A DNA stretch of 64,000 nt from Melieria omissa (lineage: Eukaryota > Arthropoda > Insecta > Diptera > Ulidiidae). Location of the stretch: contig OZ020269.1 in assembly GCA_963971225.1 (NCBI GenBank), positions 23,142,084-23,206,083 of the forward strand, in the 5' to 3' direction. Made by a program: the position numbers and the translations under genes. Under the pieces are notes generated by a model, which saw only the letters and a program-made list of their open reading frames with translations, made no database searches and was not told the DNA's origin. Positions 1 to 9,689 of the stretch are shown here, in pieces; position 1 is the stretch's first letter; each line of letters begins with the position of its first letter.

Positions 1-2073
1 ACGAAATGAAAAAATACCAAAATAGAAATATTTTCTTCACTGGTTCTCTTTGCGGGAATGAGAATAAAAATTGCTGTAAAAAAGAACGACAAAATGTTAT
101 CTGCTGTGCTTCTTCATTAACGCAGCAGCGCATACAATGTCAAGGTCATTAATTTGCTATTAGTAAAAAGGTATAAATATTAAAAATGATAGAAAATAAA
201 AAAAAATCAAAAATCAAAAAATATGTTTTGAAGAACTAACAACTTTTTAATATACATTTCTATTGTATGTTCATACCTTAAAAAGTTTTAATAATGAACA
301 TAAAAAAAATTGGATCACTCTATTTGTTTGTTCAATTTCATAATTTTAAATTTTTATAAAAATTCAAATATGCTTATAACAAAAAACATTTATGAAATAT
401 AACAAATAGTATAAACCGCTTTGAAGAAAAAATTAAAAATTATAAACACAATATAAACACACACTCATTTTCTAAATTTACTTTGACTTTTTGATTTTAA
501 TTTTCGTAGTTTTTAATGTTTACAAAAAAAATTTATTATAAAACACCATTTATAAAATATAAAAAAAACAATAAACCGGTATTAGGAAAAAGGTAACATT
601 AAAAAAACTCAATCAATATAAGTGAATTTATAAATATGTATATACAAAATATAAAAATTAAAACAAAACAATAATTTATGATAACAAAAAAATTTTAAAA
701 TTGGCTTTTGACTTTATTTTATTGGTTAATTTTCATTATTTTTAATATTTATAAATGATTTTATAAAACATACGAAACATTCATAAAATATAAAAGATAC
801 AAAAAATATTGAAAATTGAAAACAAAATATAAAAATAGAAACAAAAAATTTTTTAAAATAATAAAATAATAATAAAAATAAATAAATAAATGAATAAATT
901 CAAATAAATGTATACAAATCATAATTTAACACAAACAATTAAAACAATTATTTTTGACTTTATTTTGTTAGTTAATTTTATTAATTAATTTTAATAATTT
1001 TTAATGTTTGTAAAAGTTTTATATAATTAAAAAAATATTCAGAAAAAATATATAAAAAGAGTCGCGATTTTTTACAATAGATACAATAAAAACATAAATG
1101 TATGAAAATAAAAATTCAAAATAAAATAAAATAAAACAAAATAAACTAATAAATAAAATAAAAAATTAAAAATTTTAAAATGACATTTTACTTAATTTTG
1201 TTTGTTATTTTTCATCATTTTAAATAATTGTAAAAAACTTATTTAATAAAAGATATTTATAAAATATAAAAAATACCATAAACCGATAGTAAGAAAAAGT
1301 GTAAAAATTACGAATAACAATATAAAAAATCAGCGTTGAATATACAAAATTTAATTAATAAATTTTCACTTTCACTTTTTAATGTGTTAATTTTCGTTTT
1401 TTTTTTAGACAAAAAAAATTATGTAATAAAAAGCATGTATGACATATAAAAAATACCATAAACCGATTTTAATAAAAAATAAAAAATCTAAAAAAAATTA
1501 ATACAATTTAAAACAATCAGAAGTTTATTTTCAACTATTTTCAACTATTTTATTTGTTTTTTTTTTTTAATTTCTTATATTTATAAAAAATTGCAAATGG
1601 CAAACTTTAAAAGTTTTATAAGTTTCATCCAAAAATTGCTCAAATACAAAAACTCTAATGAAAAAAACCAGTCATGAAAGAATTTTTTAAAGCTTCTCTC
1701 TGCCACATAGAAACCCACAAAGATTGGCAACAATCAGCATTGCAATCGTTAAAGCCAACAATGAAATCAAGGCTAATATGCTGGTTTACTGTGTGCTACT
1801 TTTGTGGCTGAAGCAACATTTTAAAACAACAGTAAAAAGGAAAAAACTAGCATTGCAAAATATTGAAACCAGGCAACCGAAACTAGTTTTTGTGTACGCA
1901 AAACGATTAACTAAAAATGTATCTTTTATTTATTTCGATGTTAATGTATCGCCAAGACATCAAAAAACCAACTACAACGCACTATTCGATATCTTTCGAA
2001 TCACAACTGCTTTCGTTTATTCAAATCACTTAATTTATGTCACAACCAAATCATCTGAATTTCCATTTTGCAG
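1..2073. repeat. AT-rich degenerate satellite in intron 1 of Jheh copy 1 (320-1640) and flanks
   Basis: This stretch is intronic, since the first exon of copy 1 lies left of the window. From about 320 to 1640 a diverged unit recurs: TTGACTTTATTT..TTAATTTTCATTATTTTTAAT, then a run like ATAAAACAT..ATAAAATATAAAAA, then ATAAACCG(AT/GT). Unit starts fall near 320, 485, 708, 953, 1190, 1372 and 1535, a spacing of about 165-245 bp. AAACCG blocks stand at about 413, 571, 1273 and 1460. No coding content is seen in 1700-2070. Confidence 0.65.
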
Positions 2074-5000
2074 CTCATTCAAGACTTGAAGGCACAGCTT
2101 AGTCGGCCGCTGAAGTTGCACGAACCCCTGGAAGGTGTCGGCTTTCAATACGGCTTCAACTCGAAGCAGCTGCAAAAGGTGGTGAAATACTGGCGCGACA
2201 CATACCTAACCAAGTGGAGTGAACGCGAGGCGTTTTTGAAGAAGTTCCCACATTTCGAAACGCAAATTCAGGGGTGAGTCAATACAATGCAATGCAGTAA
2301 AAATTGCCTACTCTTTCAGTATATGTGATCAACTAAAAATAGTCCTCTTCCGCTCCGCTGCTTCTTTTACGAGTATATCGGCGCAATGCACACACACACA
2401 CATATATGCATAGTTCAATGTTTTATTAGACTTGGTGGCGCAAGTTATTTAATTGTTTATCGGTGTCACTTTATATGTAAAAAGTTAATAATTGTATTTA
2501 AATGGTGAGTGTTTAGTATGCAATGTGCATAAATGGCATTCGAAAAGGGTCAGCGACAATGTCATAGACTCATTGCGTGTGTGTGTGAAATGAATGCTTA
2601 AACAATAAACAAAATTATTATCTATCTTAGTTCATATGGACTTGCAAAAAAGTCAAACAAAATGCATATTTAAAGCTATAAAATTCTGACAGACACATAA
2701 TATATCTGTTTAAAAATGTCACTGAGAGAAAGAGAGCAACAGAGCGAGAATGAGTTGAAAATGAGTGTAGTGACTGAGGAACAATAATACATTTTATTTT
2801 CAACCATTTCTGAGGGTAAAAATGGGCGTCACTTACTGCAAATAGATAAATTTCAATGAACAGAAATATTATTCATTTCGTATTCCTTTCCTTCATATTT
2901 CCAAGTGATATGTAGATCAGCTAATGAATGAGTTCTATTATTTTATGTGCAGCTTTCCAGACGCTTCAAAGCGACACTTGGATCAAGTTCTCTGCATGCA
3001 TTTCTATATAAACATATCCCACAGTAAATACGAGTCACAACGAGTCAACAACTTAAACATTTTCGGAAGATATAAACAACTGTTGTTCCTGCAAAAGCAA
3101 TGCAATTAACATAAAATCAGACATACAGTATTTTTCCAGTTAAAGAAGAGAGTGATAAGAATTTTTTGAAGTAGTTAGAGATTGTGCTGTGAATTGATTT
3201 ATGGAAAAAAGTAGATTTTTCGAACATTTTTAATTGTGATTCTTTGGAGGACGCGGATTGAGACTTCTATTGCCTTCATTAGTTAATGACAGCAAAAAGA
3301 TAACTAAAATGAAGATGAACTACCGGAACTCTAATTGTGGAATATCCTTCGCTTCAGAAAAGCGACAGATCGACTAAAAAATATACAGAATCATAAGGAA
3401 ACTTGATGTCAAGATTGGCTATTGAAGACCACATAATCGCACATCTATTCTCAGAGCTAATCATAGATCTACTTCAAATAGTTGTGTTGCCGGACACTTG
3501 CTGACACTTTTGTTGAGACCCATTCAAATGATTATTTAGGCGTGGAACTAGAGGTTATTTATAGTAACCTGACATACATACTCAGTTTTTCATTTGCTGA
3601 TCCAATGTCTTTTTACTTTAACTTTTTAGGACAAACATATTTCAAAGAATTTATTTCAAAATTTGTGGTGGTGCAATGATGAAGATATGGATATCAAATC
3701 AAAGAAGAAAATTGTCGCCTTTAGACTATATTTCTCATTTTGAGGGTCACATTTTTTCGGGAAGGTCCTTTTAAACATGTATCCTTCAATAACCTTCAAT
3801 GTTTTTAGCAAATCCTTTTGAAAGAAATTTATATTTTAAATCTCGGTGTGTGCCTTAAAATTTTATTCTGCCATGGCTTAGAGTCCAAAAATAAGCAAGA
3901 AATTAATATGGAATATCCATTAATTTTTTGTCTATAAAATGTTTGCCCTTTTAAAATTTAAAAGGACAACGCATCAGAAAATGAAAAACTGAGTATGCTA
4001 GTTTACTATAAATGATTCATAGTTTCACGTCTATATCAACTTTTGGATCAGTCAAAAGTACTGTCTCACAGTTTAATATTACTATTTTTTGGAACTTTAT
4101 AAAAGAGAGCAAAAACTTTCATCCACCCGATTTTTATGTGGATCTGATTCACACACAAATACCAATTGACACAATTTTTGTAAAAACAAAAAACTTGTAT
4201 AAAATAGATACTAGAAGGTTGAGCCCGAAAATCCACATTGATATTTGAAAGAAATTATATACTTATGATTTACAATCGACAAAGCTCCACGCGTGCATTC
4301 GTACATTTTAATCAGAAATTAATGTGTGCATAATTATTAAATGATAAATGATGATTATATAATCATACTATAATATAGTACAACAAACTCTAAATGTTCA
4401 TTCGGCACGTTTTTATCTTTGAGCTGTTTTAAAAATCTACTTTTTATACAAACTTAACGTAGGAAGCAATTTACGTTTCTAATGCGTTTCGCTAACCAGA
4501 TTTTCCTGTACTATAATCGTTCTCATACATACAAGTTTTTTAATTGTTCTTGGCAGCTTTTCAGTGAATTTGTTTAAATTAATTCGACAGTTGTTCAACA
4601 CTTTGAAAAAATCTACTAACACAATTTTAAAATAAATTAATTTAAAGTAAACTCGAGTAAATTGCATTTGTTTAGCTAATTTTTCATTGATTGAATTTTA
4701 TAATTTTATTGCCAATCACCAAATGTGTTTTCTGTTGATAGGCTCACACACTGACCGACATATTTCCGTTGCACAAAATCATTAAAAAACACGATTAGCC
4801 AATTGAGCATTTATTAGTTGAGTTTGTTACTGATTGGCAGCTTTGTTTGTTTCTGCTTTGCATTTCTATTTTATATGGTAAAAACTTTTATTGTTAGTGA
4901 AAAATGTAAATGCCTTCTAGCTTGTCACAGTTTGTGCTGCATAAAATATTCATTCATAATCGTTAGGTGTGGCTGATTTAGGTAATCATAATTAACTTAT

Positions 5001-8000
5001 AACAAACTGTGAATCTAAAATAATGCTCGACTGCGGGTTCTATTCCTCGTCATAGCCAGCATTTAGATGTAAAAAAACAAATTCTGTTGACTGTTGTGCA
5101 TTCAGCAAGAAACTGCAAACCTCTAAGAGTAAAAGTATAAATTTATAAAAAAGCTTCTTAACATTCCACATAAAACCGTAGGTCCCCCTTTAATTGTGCA
5201 TGAACTCAATCGCACAACACAGATGTCTTCGAAAATTTGAACGTCAGTCTCGTTTTATTGTCCAGACCTGTACAACATGAACTCTGTCTCGAGTCCAAAA
5301 CTTCACCGTTCATACTTCACAAAACATTAAATTTGTGTTTTTACTGCACCAATTAAGCCGTCAACATGGAACTTTGTTACTCACATAAATACTTTAGAAA
5401 TCTTATGCGGTTTTTGAAGAGACAATCTTAAATGTTAACGTGTTTTTATAGTTGAACAAAAACTGAACACTGGGCGGTACAAACGGCCGAGTCCAGGGAG
5501 CAAAAATAGGGGTACCATAAGTATAAAATGAGAAGGAAAAGATGAGATTTAGAGATGGGATCGACAGATTAATAAATAAAACTCTTATTTAGTCAATAGT
5601 TTCTTTTTAATAATGATGGCATGGCACAAGTTGACATTTGCTTCATCGAACTTATTCCTTTTAGCCTAATACCGACCTATAAATATATATAATCTGTTCG
5701 GTGCTCTCCAAAGTAATGGAAAGAATTGTCAACTTCAACCTTGTGAAATATCTGGAGCACAATAGACTACTAAGTGACCGCCAATACGGCTTTCGAAGAC
5801 AGCGATCGACGGGAGATCTTATGGCGGTCCTCACCGAGAAATGGAACTATAGTATTCTAAACCTCGGTGAAAGCAAGGTTGTTGCATTGGATATTTCTAA
5901 GGCCTTTGACCGAGTGTGGCATAAAGCACTCGTGTGTAAATTGATTGCCTATGGCGTCGGTAGTATCTTCTCTCGTTGGATAACTAGCTTCCTCTATGAT
6001 CGCTCTATTCGTGTTGTAATAGACGGCATAGCCTCGGAAAAACATTCCCTTAGCGCGGGAGTGCCGCAGTGTTCGGTCCTTTCTCCAAGAATCCCATCCA
6101 CTCGTTTGCGGATGACAGCACCATTTGTCATTCATACTCCTTCACAAAGCGCCCCAGCTCTGTGGAGATTGAAAGAGAACGGCGCCGTATGAATGACACA
6201 CTTAATAGCGACCTACAAACAATCTCCAAGTGGGGTCAAGCGAACAGGGTCGATTTTAATCCTCGCAAGACCCAATGTTGCCTGTTATCCCACAAATGAG
6301 TCTCCCCACATCCCAACACATCCCTGGTTATGGATGGCGTGAGTATTGCGGAATCGGCAGCTCTTGATGTTCTGGGCATGTCCATTAAGAACGATCTTCG
6401 TTGGAACGATCATATTTTTGGCGTGTCGAAAGAAGCAGCCAAGTGCCTCGGCTTCTTAAAGCGGGGCAAAAAATATTTCACTCCGTCCGATCTCCGCATT
6501 ATCTATACCACCTATATCCGACCTAAAATGGAGTTTAACTCGCACCTATGGGCAGGGGCTTCAAAACCCCATTTGGAGCTCCTGGATCGGGTGAAAACCG
6601 TGCGATTAAACTTATAGGGGACAGTACGGCATCCAGGTCTATTGACTCCTTGGAACATCGTCGAAACGTGGCATGTGTGGTTTTATTTTACCGTTATTTT
6701 TTCGGCAATTGCTCAGTGGAGATAAGCAGCTTGCTGCTTGCTGCCGCACTACAGAGAAAGTTCGTTCCTGGCCCGAACAGCCCGATTGTGGAATGGTCTC
6801 CCTGCAGATGTTTTCCCCAGCACTTATGATCTTGATGGATTCAATAAAAAAAACAAAAAACTAACAACATAGGTTAGGTTAGGTTATGGTGGCTGCCTCT
6901 ATAAGAGACATACTCCGAGGCCTATTATGAAACAACAACATGCAACTTTACAATGTTGCACATAATAATTTTTTTTATAATAATAATTGATTGGCACGAC
7001 AGCCCGCTTACGCGAGACTAAGGCCTAGCTTCCCGCAACCACCCGTGTTGTGCGTGTGAATTTTGTACGCGGGTGGAAGGGACCTACAGTTTTATGCCGG
7101 TTCCGAACGGCAGGTTGGGAGCTTTTTCATAGGCAATTTTTGCTCTCAGAGGTTTGCCATTTCCAGCTGAGAGGACAGCCACCGAAAGAGAAAACGAGTT
7201 TCCCGTTATTTTTTTTTAGGTGTTACTACATGCAGAATTCGATCTTGCGTCGCTCTGCATGCGACTCGTTGGACCGCGCACTAACCAACTGAGCCACGGC
7301 GGCTGCCACAATGTTGCACATACTTTTTAAAAATCGAACTGTGTTTTTGAAAGTTAAAACTTATTATAAAATGCTTTTACAATTATTTTTTAAATATTTT
7401 TAATTGAATCGTTGTAGCACCAATTTACATTTTCTCCTTTTAATCCTTAATTCTTTTACTTTACTTCAATGCAGTCTACGCATTCACTTCCTGCATGTCA
7501 AACCAAAGACCACCGATGGCAAGAAGGTGCTGCCACTGTTGCTGCTCCACGGCTGGCCCGGTTCGGTGCGCGAGTTCTACGACATTATTCCGCTGCTCAC
7601 CAAGCCGAACGCCAAGAGTGACTACGTCTACGAGGTGATTGCGCCCAGCTTGGTTGGCTATGGCTGGTCACAGGTACAAAAACAAAAAAATTAAACACTA
7701 AAATTTTATACAAATAACGATTCGATTCGCTACTTACAGGGCGCCTCGAAGCAGAACTTTGGGCCCGCCCAGATGTCCGTCGTCATGCGCAATCTGATGA
7801 TACGTTTGGGTCACAAGCAATTCCTTGTACAGGGCGGCGATTGGGGTTCAATAGTGGGCTCCAATATTGCAGCAATCTTTCCGCAAAACGTGATCGGCTA
7901 TCACTCGAACATGTGCACCAGCAACAGTGCCATTGGTCAGCTGAAGGGATTAATGCGCTCCATGTTGCCCGACTGGTTGGTGAAGCAGACGCACGCCGAC

Positions 8001-8534
8001 TTCTACAAACCCATTTCGGAGCTGTTCATGCATCTAATGGAGGAGATGGGCTACATGCATCTGCAGGCCACCAAACCGGACACCATTGGCACAGCGCTCG
8101 CACACAATCCGGTCGGCCTGGCCGCCTACATACTAGAGAAATTCTCCACCTGGACGAATATTGCATACAGAGATATGGAAGATGGCGGCCTGACCAAACG
8201 CTACACCCTCGACGCGCTGCTGGACAACGTGATGGTGTACTATGTCACCAATTCGATTACCACCTCGCAGCGTCTGTACGCCGAAGCCTTCAGCAAGGCA
8301 CAAATGGCACTGGACCTGGAGCGCGTGGCCGTTCGGCCGCCCACCGCTTGTGCACGCTTCAAGCACGACATCCGGCATACCAGTGACGCCCAGCTCAAGC
8401 ACAAATTCGTGAATCTGGTGCAGAGCACCCATCACACCGACGGTGGCCACTTTGCCGCCATGGAGCTGCCGCAAGTGCTGTACGAAGACTTTGTGGCGTT
8501 CGTGGCGAAAGCGTTGCCAAAGAATAATGCTTAA
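2074..8534 (+). CDS. Jheh: Juvenile hormone epoxide hydrolase, copy 1 (5'-partial: first exon lies left of the window)
   Basis: Three coding exons are visible: 2074-2273, 7475-7673 and 7740-8534 (TAA), 397 aa in all. Junctions are GT-AG with phases 0, 2 and 0, the same as in the complete copy at 12916. The first exon, with the membrane anchor, must lie upstream. Epoxide hydrolases of this alpha/beta-hydrolase family open the epoxide of juvenile hormone at the ER membrane. Family marks: the N-terminal EHN region in the first exon shown (SRPLKLHEPLEGVGFQYGF), the oxyanion HGWPGS motif, the nucleophile Asp in GGDWGS, and the catalytic His in GGHFAA near the C-terminus. No stop or frameshift interrupts the exons, so the gene looks functional. 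The 5.2-kb intron 2273-7475 is far longer than in copy 2 because of transposon insertions. AATAAA at 8651-8656 is the likely polyadenylation signal. Confidence 0.9.
3581..3993. mobile_element. TA-flanked MITE, family with ends CTCAGTTTTTCAT
   Basis: 413 bp with TA at 3579-3580 and 3994-3995. The left end CTCAGTTTTTCATTTGCTGA and the right end read in reverse CTCAGTTTTTCATTTTCTGA match at 19 of 20 bases, and similarity continues for about 20 bases more. No coding potential. A similar end occurs at 50997. Confidence 0.75.
5029..5190 (+). mobile_element. Degenerate copy of the tRNA-derived SINE
   Basis: Shares with the copies at 6965-7307 and 8744-9001 a box-B-like GGGTTCTATTCC, the block AAACTGCAAACCTCTAAGAG (compare AAATGGCAAACCTCTGAGAG) and the block ATAAAACCGTAGGTCCC (compare ATAAAACTGTAGGTCCC). 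The ends are uncertain. Confidence 0.55.
5700..6830 (+). pseudogene. Broken non-LTR retrotransposon (reverse transcriptase) fragment
   Basis: Reverse-transcriptase blocks in order: YGFRRQRST, VVALDISKAFDRVWHKAL, the block ending SAGVPQCSVLSP, then after a frame break NPIHSFADDSTI (the catalytic FADD box), LQTISKWGQANRVDFNPRKTQ, LGMSIKNDLRWNDHI and LRIIYTTYIRPKMEFNSHLW. The piece between the GVPQ and FADD blocks is deleted, and a stop at 6297-6299 and further frameshifts break the rest. The order and the KAFDRVWH and LGMS..W..HI signatures fit the jockey/CR1-like group of LINEs. The 5' part (endonuclease, ORF1) is missing, as usual for truncated insertions. Confidence 0.85.
6871..6945 (+). repeat. 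GGTTAGG-type dispersed repeat, copy 1
   Basis: AGGTTAGGTTAGGTTATGGT followed by GGCTGCCTCTATAAGAGACATACTCCGAGGCC in two parts. A related copy stands at 42783-42850 (GGTTAAAATGGCTGCCTCTG, then TATGAGACACACTTAGACCT). It lies just after the LINE fragment and may be part of its 3' end or an independent repeat. Confidence 0.5.
6965..7307 (-). mobile_element. Full-length tRNA-derived SINE
   Basis: Inserted on the minus strand and bracketed by a perfect 15-bp target duplication ACAATGTTGCACATA (6950-6964 and 7308-7322). Read 5'-3' on the minus strand, the head GGCAGCCGCCGTGGCTCAGT carries a tRNA box A (TGGCTCAGTTGG), followed by GGTTAGTGCGCGG; the body has the GGCAAACCTCTGAGAG and AAAACTGTAGGTCCC blocks; the tail ends TTATTATTATAA. 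tRNA-like internal promoter, long target duplication and A/T-rich tail are the marks of a SINE copied by a LINE. Confidence 0.85.
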
Positions 8535-8650
8535 GTGCGGGTGTTGAGTTTTCTAAAAGATTTGTATATACTTTATGTACTCTCTATGTACGAGTATATA
8601 AAAAAAAGAATTTCCTGCGCATTTATGTCACCAATTATATTTTTTAACGA

Positions 8651-8656
8651 AATAAA
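8651..8656 (+). terminator. Poly(A) signal, Jheh copy 1
   Basis: AATAAA 117 nt past the stop codon of Jheh copy 1, followed by a T-rich stretch. Confidence 0.6.
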
Positions 8657-8743
8657 GTTTATTTTTGTCAAACTATGGGGAATGCGAGCATTTGTGAATT
8701 TTAGTACCTGAAAGTGTTAAAATTTACTAAAGGAAGCCACATG

Positions 8744-9001
8744 GTTAGTGCGTTGGGCCGCGAGTCAAATGCGAGCTCGAACCCATGTTCAAGACTCCGT
8801 TGCTGCTAACATCGAAATATGAAAAACAAAAATTTTTCTTTCGGCGGCTGTCCTCTCAGCAGGAAATGGCAAACCTCTGAGAGTAAAATGAAAAAGCTCC
8901 CAACTCGCCGTTCGGAATCGGTATAAAACTGTAGGTCCCTTCCACGGATGGTGGCCTTGGTCGCGGTATCGGGCTGTCGTGCCAATCAATTATTAATTAT
9001 T
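8744..9001 (+). mobile_element. 5'-truncated tRNA-derived SINE with target duplication
   Basis: Bracketed by the 10-bp direct repeat AAGCCACATG (8734-8743 and 9002-9011). Starts inside box A (GTTAGTGCGTTGGGCCGCGA), keeps a box-B-like GAGCTCGAACCC, the GGCAAACCTCTGAGAG block and GTATAAAACTGTAGGTCCC, and ends in an ATTATTAATTATT tail. Confidence 0.85.
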
Positions 9002-9557
9002 AAGCCACATGTTGGCGATGGATATTTATATGGAATATTAAACATGTAACACTGACCTTTTATGTTCGATCACAGCAAACAATGTGCCCATCAGTTTTCT
9101 TTGAGTGGCTACACACAAATAATAAAACATTCGAGCGTAACAAACAATTGTCAAATGCCCATGTTTCGCAAATAGTTAATACTTGTAAGAACATTTTTGT
9201 AATTTTAAACTTGAGAAACCTTCGCTGGCAACCATCAACGACGCGTAACCAAAAACCGAATTATTATCTACAAAAAAACATATAAATAAAATTTTGATAA
9301 ATTCCATTTTGCCACTGATTGAAGTAGTAGCACGCAAACTTTTTTGACTGCAATTAACTTTTTCAATTGAAACAAAGTAATGAGACCATATCAATGTTTC
9401 GAATATGACTTATGAACTTATTTATAGTAAAACGTTATTACTAGCTTCCAACTAGTGATTAGAGAAGTGGTCTTACATACATATTAGTAGGCAGAGAAGA
9501 TGGATCCCGTTCGTACAAGACAATAACCCAAAAGGTATAAACCAGGAACAGAAGAAC

Positions 9558-9680
9558 CAGGGGCGGATTCAGAAAAATATTTCGGGGGGGTTTCAAAAAG
9601 TAATTCTTTAATATTTGTAAAATGCTTTTTAATTTGTCGGGGGGTTCAACCCCCAAAACACCCCCCTGAATCCGCCACTG
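9558..9680. mobile_element. hAT-type MITE with perfect 8-bp target duplication
   Basis: 123 bp. Ends are CAGGGGCGGATTCAG and its near-perfect complement CTGAATCCGCCACTG; the flanking 8-mers are identical, AGAAGAAC at 9550-9557 and 9681-9688. An 8-bp duplication with CAGKGGCGG ends is diagnostic of hAT transposons. Inside is a G run facing a C run that can pair. No coding potential. Confidence 0.9.
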
Positions 9681-9689
9681 AGAAGAACG

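Larger units (their letters stand above)
2274..7474. other. Intron 2 of Jheh copy 1: transposon-filled
   Basis: 5.2 kb between two coding exons. It holds a TA-flanked MITE (3581-3993), a worn SINE (about 5029-5190), a broken non-LTR retrotransposon (about 5700-6830), a GGTTAGG-type repeat (6871-6945) and a full-length SINE (6965-7307). In 2280-3570 and 4000-5020 I see only AT-rich sequence and a short CA run near 2390. Confidence 0.7.

Noticed and set aside
7285..7307. A tRNA gene on the minus strand
   Set aside because: Only the tRNA-like SINE head is present; it lacks a full cloverleaf and sits inside target duplications.
7841..8386. 181-codon open frame on the plus strand
   Set aside because: A shifted frame of the Jheh copy 1 last exon; the other frame carries the catalytic motifs.
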